This document shows, piece by piece, positions 1 through 4,885 of a DNA stretch of 7,022 nt. The stretch spans positions 1-7,022 of the forward strand of contig JAMONI010000312.1 of NCBI GenBank assembly GCA_027065935.1. The letters are read 5' to 3'. Source of the DNA: Flavobacteriales bacterium. Lineage in GTDB: Bacteria > Bacteroidota > Bacteroidia > Flavobacteriales > Flavobacteriaceae. The notes under the pieces were generated by a model. The model did no database searches, was not told the origin of the DNA, and saw only the letters and a program-made list of their open reading frames with translations. A program made the translations under genes and the position numbers. Within the stretch, counting starts at the first letter, position 1. Each line of letters begins with the position of its first letter.

Positions 1-235
1 TCCAGTTTTTTTCCTTAATCTCCGAAGTCTTATAATCAACATCGAAAGGCAAAGCGGCCAGCAGTTCGTTTAAGTCGTGTTCGTCCCAAGCTTCACCGGG
101 TATAAATACCGACAAGCCGTCCGGGTGTTCTTCCAAAGCATCCCATCCGCAGGAGGTGAGAAATGCGGTTAAGATTTCCCGTTGTTCCGTACCGGGAATC
201 CGAAAGTCAATCTTGACATACGTTTTTGCTTCCAT
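1..235 (-). CDS. prmA: Ribosomal protein L11 methyltransferase, N-terminal part (cut by window edge)
   Basis: Reading from the ATG at 233-235 leftwards gives 78 uninterrupted codons to the window edge, so only the N-terminal part is present. The protein opens MEAKTYVKIDF and has an alternating strand/helix pattern. It also has a segment around residues 39-47 (DGLSVFIPG) and ends in EIKEKNW, all as I remember from Bacteroidota PrmA, where that last motif continues as NWNxEWE. PrmA is a cytoplasmic SAM-dependent enzyme that methylates ribosomal protein L11. The part seen is the L11-recognition domain; the SAM-binding methyltransferase domain lies outside the window. The start codon is inside the end of the upstream membrane protein gene (29 bp overlap, different frame), so translation is probably coupled. 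The assignment rests on recalled family resemblance of a short N-terminus. An unrelated small alpha/beta protein is possible but less likely. Confidence 0.78.
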   Translation of the reverse strand, partial: MEAKTYVKIDFRIPGTEQREILTAFLTSCGWDALEEHPDGLSVFIPGEAWDEHDLNELLAALPFDVDYKTSEIKEKNW

Positions 236-1409
236 ACCAAGCTATTAGAAAAACGCCGGTCATCGTCCAAAGGGCGGTGATAACAAGGATAAGGTTGGTG
301 GTTCGGGTAACGGGTATTTTTTGCCAAACGGAAAATCCCCGCCACCATATAGCGCCCACCATAGCGAGCATTCCGCTGAAATAAATCCAAAATGTGGTAG
401 CGGACAAACGAAAAAGCTTTAAATAGCCGGCCAAAAGCAACAAGGCTACCGACAGTATGCCGAGCATTACGAAGTGGATGTATCCGATTACCAAATCTCT
501 GACGATATAGGCCAATTCGGCATAATACGGACAGGAGGCCGCGAATTGTAACATCACTTTGAATGCAATGGCGCCGGTAAGCCACTTAAACATTTTTTGT
601 TGCATGGGCATAAGGGGAATACGATGAAAATGTTTTTTCAAAAAACGGAACAAAATCCACAACCCGTATCCTTCCATAAGCACGCTTGCAAGGGCGATTA
701 TATTGAAATATAAAGGCGGGTCAATCCATAACGTATTGGTGATGTATCCCCAAAATATGCCGGCAAACAACCACATCAAGGCTTTTTTCCAAGTGTTTTC
801 CGGTATTTTTACACCGTTATGTTCAAAGAGGTAGATCATCAAGGCCAACATTGCCGTAAAAAACCATCCGTTGTATTGAAAGTGCAGATAAAAATAAATG
901 TCGAGCTGATACCATACGGATTTTTTTCCCAAGAAGACCATTACCGGTCCCAAGGCCCAAGGGCTGAGGCTTGAGATTAGCATAAATATCACTCCGGCTT
1001 TGGCAAAGGCGGTGGTAGCGGGCAAGCGGGAAGCGAACTCGTTTTTAGCAAACAAATACCGGGCATAGAAATACGTTCCCACCAAAAACAGGGAAAGCAA
1101 TGTGATGGAAACGGCCTTGTAGCCTTGAAGCGGAAACGAAATCAGCATGCCCGCCACCAATAGCTGCATAATCACAAACCAATACTTGAACCGTTGGGTC
1201 CGGGCAAACTCCGGAAAAAGCACGTAAGCCAAAAGCACGGCAAATCCGGCGTGTAGCCATCCCAAAAACGCCGCATGCGAATGAGCGTGCAACCAATAGG
1301 CATATTTTTCAATAAAAGGCAACGGGCTGTAGGTATGTTGCCTGATCAAATAACCGTACAGCGCAATTACGGCCCAGTACCAAACGGCTACGGCAAAAAA
1401 TTTTTTCAT
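207..1409 (-). CDS. Uncharacterised 12-helix membrane protein, heme-copper oxidase subunit I-like
   Basis: This 400-residue protein is strongly hydrophobic, with about 12 predicted membrane helices (roughly 5-21, 46-66, 76-92, 100-120, 138-160, 172-195, 208-225, 235-256, 275-292, 305-330, 338-352, 372-392). Conserved-looking histidines sit near helix starts: H41, H43 and H45 in HAHSHAAFLGW; H176 in YLHFQYNGW; H312 in YIHFVMLG. Each of H45, H176 and H312 is followed five residues later by glycine, with spacings of 131 and 136 residues, suggesting three four-helix units. Heme-copper oxidase subunit I and NnrS-type proteins have 12 helices and histidine metal ligands, so a heme or copper protein of the inner membrane is a reasonable inference. 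The usual paired CuB histidines and H-x-x-x-Y crosslink motif are not evident, so oxidase activity is not claimed. The ATG directly follows the TAA of the DUF1573 gene, and the 3' end overlaps prmA by 29 bp. Confidence 0.6.
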   Translation of the reverse strand: MKKFFAVAVWYWAVIALYGYLIRQHTYSPLPFIEKYAYWLHAHSHAAFLGWLHAGFAVLLAYVLFPEFARTQRFKYWFVIMQLLVAGMLISFPLQGYKAVSITLLSLFLVGTYFYARYLFAKNEFASRLPATTAFAKAGVIFMLISSLSPWALGPVMVFLGKKSVWYQLDIYFYLHFQYNGWFFTAMLALMIYLFEHNGVKIPENTWKKALMWLFAGIFWGYITNTLWIDPPLYFNIIALASVLMEGYGLWILFRFLKKHFHRIPLMPMQQKMFKWLTGAIAFKVMLQFAASCPYYAELAYIVRDLVIGYIHFVMLGILSVALLLLAGYLKLFRLSATTFWIYFSGMLAMVGAIWWRGFSVWQKIPVTRTTNLILVITALWTMTGVFLIAWYGSKNVCQD

Positions 1410-1931
1410 TTAGGGGCGTTCTTCTCCCAAGGGGTTGATTTTGGGTAATTTTATTTTCTTTGACAATTTCGATGTTTGAGACTGCGTTTTATTACCGCCT
1501 TCCACTTGGGCTTTGATACGAAGGGTCCGGGTCAATTGTTTTTCGTTGGAATGAATCGTAACGGTTTTTACTTGATTTCCTTTTCGGTTTTTGGTATCGA
1601 AGCGCACCACGATACGTCCTTTTTCGCCGGGTTGGATGGGTTTTTGCGGCCATTCGGGCACGGTGCATCCGCAACTTGATTTGACTTTGGAAATAATAAG
1701 CGGGGCTTCACCCGTATTGGTGAATGTAAAAACCGTATCCAAAACTTCCCCTTCCTTGCGTTGGCCGAAATCCACTTCGGTATAGTCGAATTGCATTACG
1801 GGAAACTTGTCCATTTTGGCCAATTGTTCTTTGGCCTTTTCCAGATTTTCCTTTTTTACTTTGGACGCGGGATCGTCGGAACATGCTAGCGTCAGGTTCA
1901 ACAATAAAATGAATACGAACAGTTTTTTCAT
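1410..1931 (-). CDS. DUF1573 domain lipoprotein
   Basis: The 173-residue product starts with a lipoprotein signal peptide: basic MKK, a hydrophobic run, then the lipobox LTLAC with the lipidated cysteine at residue 17. A charged helical linker (about 22-42) leads to a single Ig-like DUF1573 domain (about 47-144). The hallmarks of that domain are the DFGQRKEGE strand, the FTNTG turn (70-74), the SSCGCT motif (85-90) and PGEKGRIVVRFD (101-112). A lysine-rich tail without predicted fold follows (148-173). DUF1573 proteins are widespread in Bacteroidota and have no well-defined function; the fold resembles ASH/MSP-type immunoglobulin domains. The product should sit in the periplasm or outer membrane. 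It lies 4 bp after nusB and its stop codon abuts the start of the next membrane protein, so the three genes are almost certainly co-transcribed. Confidence 0.88.
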   Translation of the reverse strand: MKKLFVFILLLNLTLACSDDPASKVKKENLEKAKEQLAKMDKFPVMQFDYTEVDFGQRKEGEVLDTVFTFTNTGEAPLIISKVKSSCGCTVPEWPQKPIQPGEKGRIVVRFDTKNRKGNQVKTVTIHSNEKQLTRTLRIKAQVEGGNKTQSQTSKLSKKIKLPKINPLGEERP

Positions 1932-1935
1932 AGTT

Positions 1936-2886
1936 TTACGTATTTTTGGTTTTATAGGTTTTGTTGATTGTTCCTTTTTCTTTCAGTTCTTTGTAAATTT
2001 TATCCAAGATACCGTTGATAAACGAATTGCTTTTGGGGGTGGAAAATTCCTTGGCGATTTCCACGTATTCGTTGATGGTGGCCGTTTCGGGAATGTTGGG
2101 GAAATACAAAAATTCCGCCAATGCCAGTGCCATAAGGATTTTGTCCACGTTGGAAATGCGCTCAAAATCCCAATTGATGGTTTTTTGTTTGATCAGTTCG
2201 TATAATTTTTCTTTGTTCTGCCAGGATCTCAGTAGGAGTTCCTTCCCGAAAGCCTCGTCTTCTTCGTCTTTATACAAGCCGGGTATGCCGGTATGAGCGC
2301 CGGAGTCTTCCTGCATACGGTCAAGGGTTTTCATGACCATGGTATTGGCAATGGCTACATCGTCGGCCCAGTTGATTTCCCAATCTTCAAGGAATTGATG
2401 CAATTTTTCGTCGGGGGCAATGAGGTTTTTATATATTTCCATGATGAATTTTTTATCTTCATCAAAGTTTTGCCCCGGATGCGCAATGTATTTTTCGTAT
2501 AATGCGCTCGATTTGATTTTTTCAAGAAAATGCCGAAGCATTTCGGGCTCGTTTTTCCAAATATTTTCGAGTTTGTAAGCCTCCAGCAAGTTTTGAAAAC
2601 GAATGTTACTTTCCAATTTCCGGAGTAACCGATTATCGATGAATTTGGTGTTGGGATGAAGGTCTTCTTCGGTTTTAAAATACTTTTTCTTTCGTCTTTC
2701 GATTAGGTCGGCATCGTAGTTTTTGATTTGAACCAAAAGGTCCAAAAGCAAAAGATAGAGTTTGTAAATATTTTCCAGGTTTTCACGCAATCTTTTCACC
2801 GATTTTTCCAAATCGTTTTCGTGTGCTTGCTCCATGGCATAAAATTCCTGCATCACTTTGGCCCTTATGTTTCTTCGGTTAAGCAT
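1936..2886 (-). CDS. nusB: Transcription antitermination factor NusB (long Bacteroidota form)
   Basis: NusB binds boxA RNA with NusE (ribosomal protein S10) and promotes antitermination of rRNA operons. The start MLNRRNIRAKVMQEFYAMEQ matches the first helix of Bacteroidota NusB, which fixes the ATG at 2884-2886. The classic C-terminal half is clear at about 228-302: TINWDFERISNVDKILMALA, then the INEYVEIAKEFS segment (271-282) and the FINGILDKI helix (289-297). The protein is 316 residues, against about 140 in E. coli. The extra length lies between the first helix and the C-terminal domain (about 25-225), is highly charged and helical, and replaces the compact N-terminal half; long NusB proteins are usual in this phylum. 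It is the first gene of the minus-strand operon, with a candidate promoter element 22 bp before the ATG. Confidence 0.93.
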   Translation of the reverse strand: MLNRRNIRAKVMQEFYAMEQAHENDLEKSVKRLRENLENIYKLYLLLLDLLVQIKNYDADLIERRKKKYFKTEEDLHPNTKFIDNRLLRKLESNIRFQNLLEAYKLENIWKNEPEMLRHFLEKIKSSALYEKYIAHPGQNFDEDKKFIMEIYKNLIAPDEKLHQFLEDWEINWADDVAIANTMVMKTLDRMQEDSGAHTGIPGLYKDEEDEAFGKELLLRSWQNKEKLYELIKQKTINWDFERISNVDKILMALALAEFLYFPNIPETATINEYVEIAKEFSTPKSNSFINGILDKIYKELKEKGTINKTYKTKNT

Positions 2887-2908
2887 TTTCGGTTTTTATT
2901 TTGCTATG

Positions 2909-2916
2909 CAAAGCTA
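2909..2916 (-). promoter_or_regulatory. Candidate -7 element for the nusB operon
   Basis: On the minus strand this reads TAGCTTTG, a full match to the Bacteroidota -7 consensus TAnnTTTG recognised by the primary sigma factor. It lies 22 bp before the nusB ATG, giving a leader of only about 15 nt. No clear TTTG -33 box is found 19-21 bp upstream, so the call rests on the -7 match and position. Confidence 0.45.
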
Positions 2917-2989
2917 TTGATTTTTCTCATATAACGGCATTCGGGCGTTCTATTTTCTTTAAGTTTATACCATTTAATTTATTTTTTAT

Positions 2990-2997
2990 TAGTTTTG
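2990..2997 (+). promoter_or_regulatory. Candidate -7 element for the PUR-domain gene
   Basis: TAGTTTTG matches the Bacteroidota -7 consensus TAnnTTTG and lies 29 bp before the ATG at 3027. An imperfect -33 box, TTTA at 2964-2967, sits 22 bp upstream, slightly more than the usual 19-21 bp. The surrounding DNA is very T-rich. Confidence 0.5.
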
Positions 2998-3026
2998 TAA
3001 TACGTTAACCAAAAGATCGTAGGACA

Positions 3027-3467
3027 ATGAGCGAAAAAGATTTTAATGCGAGAAATGAAATTTTCTCCAAAGTTTTCAGAGCCGGAAGAAGAACTTACTT
3101 CTTTGACGTAAGAGAAACCAGAGCAGGTGATTATTACCTGACCATCACCGAGAGTAAACGTCAAAACAACGAAGACGGAAGTTTTTTCTACAAAAAACAC
3201 AAAATTTACCTTTACAAAGAAGATTTTGAAAAATTTAAAGAACTGCTCAACGAAGTAATGGACTTTATCATCGCCGAAAAAGGGCCGGAAGTAATATCGG
3301 AACGTCACCAAAAAGATTTTGAATCGACCCGTGAAGATTCCGGTGAGGAAAACGGCGGTGAAGAAACGGACGAACCAGAGCAGGAAAACGATGATGAAAG
3401 CGACGAAACGGACGACGACAAGAACGATCCGAAGAATTTTACGGATGTAAACTTCGAAGATATTTGA
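3027..3467 (+). CDS. PUR-alpha-like nucleic acid-binding protein (DUF3276)
   Basis: The 146-residue protein has an N-terminal PUR-type domain (about 8-85). Its pattern is IFSKVFRAGRRTYFFDVRET, then DYYLTITESKR, then KHKIYLYKEDFEKFKELLNEV: a four-stranded sheet plus helix, as in bacterial PUR-alpha homologues of the DUF3276 family. PUR domains bind single-stranded DNA or RNA; the bacterial members are thought to act as small nucleic acid-binding regulators. Residues 97-146 form a low-complexity acidic tail with 24 Asp/Glu in 50 residues, ending in FTDVNFEDI, which looks like a defined tip rather than random acidic sequence. The gene is monocistronic: it has its own promoter element and is followed 25 bp after its stop by a strong terminator. 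The biological role in Bacteroidota is not established. Confidence 0.88.
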   Translation: MSEKDFNARNEIFSKVFRAGRRTYFFDVRETRAGDYYLTITESKRQNNEDGSFFYKKHKIYLYKEDFEKFKELLNEVMDFIIAEKGPEVISERHQKDFESTREDSGEENGGEETDEPEQENDDESDETDDDKNDPKNFTDVNFEDI

Positions 3468-3492
3468 TGAAAAGCTTCCGTATTCAAGGAAT

Positions 3493-3523
3493 TCCCGGGC
3501 ATCATATGTCCGGGATTTTTTTT
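3493..3523 (+). terminator. Intrinsic terminator after the PUR-domain gene
   Basis: Stem arms TCCCGGGCAT (3493-3502) and ATGTCCGGGA (3506-3515) pair over 10 bp with one G-U pair. They enclose a 3-nt loop and are followed by eight T residues (3516-3523). This is a textbook rho-independent terminator, 25 bp past the TGA of the upstream gene. It separates that gene from the alpha-oxoamine synthase. Confidence 0.93.
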
Positions 3524-3608
3524 ATCGATACCGGCCTGAAGCTCCTAAATAAGCGATACGCCTTCACCGTTTTACGATTCGATTTTTTTAATAAAAACAA
3601 AAATATCA

Positions 3609-3616
3609 TACCTTTG
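3609..3616 (+). promoter_or_regulatory. Candidate -7 element for the alpha-oxoamine synthase gene
   Basis: TACCTTTG matches the Bacteroidota consensus TAnnTTTG and ends 18 bp before the ATG at 3635. A T-rich stretch at 3583-3590 lies at about the right distance for the -33 box but is not a clean TTTG. Its place between the terminator at 3493-3523 and the next gene supports a separate transcription unit. Confidence 0.55.
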
Positions 3617-3634
3617 TGACGAAAACAGGTTTTT

Positions 3635-4879
3635 ATGAACGATATTTTTGACAAGATCAAAGTAAAAGGCCCCCTGACGCAGTATAGGGAAATAGGCGAA
3701 GGTTATTTCATGTTTCCGAAACTCTCCGGCGAGTTAGGCCCCCGAATGACATTCAACGGACAAGAGATGATTATGTGGAGTATCAACGATTATCTCGGTT
3801 TGGGCAATCATCCCGAAATCAGAAAAGCCGATGCCGAAGCGGCCGCACGATGGGGGTTGGCTTATCCGATGGGTTCGCGCCCTATGTCGGGACATACGGA
3901 TATGCACGAACAGTTGGAACGCGAATTGGCCGAGTTTTCCGGAAAAGAAGCCGCCTATTTGCTCAATTTCGGATATCAGGGAAACGTATCCGTCATCGAT
4001 GCTTTGGTTAATAAAAACGACGTTATCGTTTACGATATAGATTCCCACGCCAGTATTATCGACGGCGTGCGCCTGCATCAAGGAAAACGCTTTACTTTCC
4101 AGCACAACGACGTGGAAAGCTTGGAAAAAAACTTGAAACGCGCCCAAAAAATCACGCGGCAAACCGGAGGCGGAATCCTGGTCATCTCCGAAGGGGTATT
4201 CGGTATGCGGGGCGAACAAGGCATATTGAAGGAAATCGTGGCGCTAAAGGAAAAGTATAAATTCCGCATATACATCGACGACGCCCACGGGTTCGGTACG
4301 CTGGGCGAAGGCGGACGCGGAGCGCACTTCGAGCAAGACGTAGTGGATGAAATCGATGTGTATTTTGCCACTTTCGCCAAGTCGATGGCAAGTATAGGCG
4401 CTTTTGTATCGGGCGACAAGGATGTTATCAAATACTTACAATACAACATGCGCTCGCAAGTATATGCCAAAGCCATGCCTATGCCCTTGGTGGAAGGCGC
4501 TTTGAAGCGGTTGGCTATGATTCGGGAAAATCCCGGATTGAAGGACCAACTGTGGGACGTAGCCCTTCGGTTGCAACGCGGCCTGACCGAAGCGGGTTTC
4601 GATATTGGAAAAACCGACACGCCCATTACCCCCGTCTATCTGCACGTGGACCCCTTGGAAGCGGGTATGCTGGTAAAAGACATGCGTGATAACCATAAAA
4701 TATTCACCTCCATCGTGATTTATCCCGTAATCCCCAAAGGTATGATTATCCTGCGGATGATACCCACCGTGCGCCATACGGATGCCGAAATCAACGAAAC
4801 CATTGAAGCCTTTAAGGAGATTCGTGCCAAACAAGAAGCCGGCGTCTATAAGGAACTGTCCAAAGATTTGAAAATCTAA
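3635..4879 (+). CDS. PLP-dependent alpha-oxoamine synthase (acyl-CoA/ACP:amino acid C-acyltransferase family)
   Basis: This is a 414-residue fold-type I PLP enzyme of the family that includes BioF, Kbl, serine palmitoyltransferase and cysteate fatty acyltransferase. Visible motifs in order: NDYLGLGNHP (51-60); SRPMSGHTDMHEQLE (81-95); NFGYQGN (111-117); H138 in DSHASIIDG, which stacks on PLP; SEGVFGMRG (185-193); DDAHGFGTLG (215-224), with D215 and H218 binding the cofactor; TFAKS with K249 as the Schiff-base lysine; and R374 in ILRMIPT, likely binding the substrate carboxylate. These enzymes condense an amino acid with an acyl thioester and release CO2. Automatic annotation often gives Kbl or BioF, but no threonine dehydrogenase or biotin genes are nearby. 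The N-terminal extension with YFMFPKLSGELGPRM matches a Bacteroidota-wide subgroup. A lipid role (sphingoid base or capnine synthesis) is plausible inference; the substrate is unproven. It stands alone between a terminator and a convergent gene. Confidence 0.88.
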   Translation: MNDIFDKIKVKGPLTQYREIGEGYFMFPKLSGELGPRMTFNGQEMIMWSINDYLGLGNHPEIRKADAEAAARWGLAYPMGSRPMSGHTDMHEQLERELAEFSGKEAAYLLNFGYQGNVSVIDALVNKNDVIVYDIDSHASIIDGVRLHQGKRFTFQHNDVESLEKNLKRAQKITRQTGGGILVISEGVFGMRGEQGILKEIVALKEKYKFRIYIDDAHGFGTLGEGGRGAHFEQDVVDEIDVYFATFAKSMASIGAFVSGDKDVIKYLQYNMRSQVYAKAMPMPLVEGALKRLAMIRENPGLKDQLWDVALRLQRGLTEAGFDIGKTDTPITPVYLHVDPLEAGMLVKDMRDNHKIFTSIVIYPVIPKGMIILRMIPTVRHTDAEINETIEAFKEIRAKQEAGVYKELSKDLKI

Positions 4880-4885
4880 AAACCC

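Larger units (their letters stand above)
2887..3026. promoter_or_regulatory. Divergent intergenic promoter region
   Basis: This 140 bp AT-rich spacer separates nusB (minus) from the PUR-domain gene (plus). It holds one TAnnTTTG element facing each gene, given as separate entries. I see no operator palindrome, riboswitch or small ORF in it. Confidence 0.6.

Noticed and set aside
1807..2502. Plus-strand open frames opposite nusB and the DUF1573 gene
   Set aside because: They are antisense shadows of well-supported genes, rich in Phe/Ser/Val from reverse-complemented Lys/Glu codons, and show no family resemblance.
2979..3311. 110-codon minus-strand frame covering the PUR gene and its promoter
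   Set aside because: It is Phe/Val-rich antisense of a lysine- and glutamate-rich gene and would span the divergent promoter region; it is not credible as a gene.
3467..3619. Small plus-strand ORF of about 50 codons starting at the ATG that overlaps the stop of the PUR-domain gene
   Set aside because: It runs straight through the strong intrinsic terminator and the next gene's promoter element, and its product shows no recognisable composition or motif. The ATGA overlap looks accidental.
4078..4626. 182-codon minus-strand frame opposite the oxoamine synthase
   Set aside because: It is antisense to a conserved enzyme with intact motifs; its composition is Ser/Pro/Arg-rich with no domain signal.
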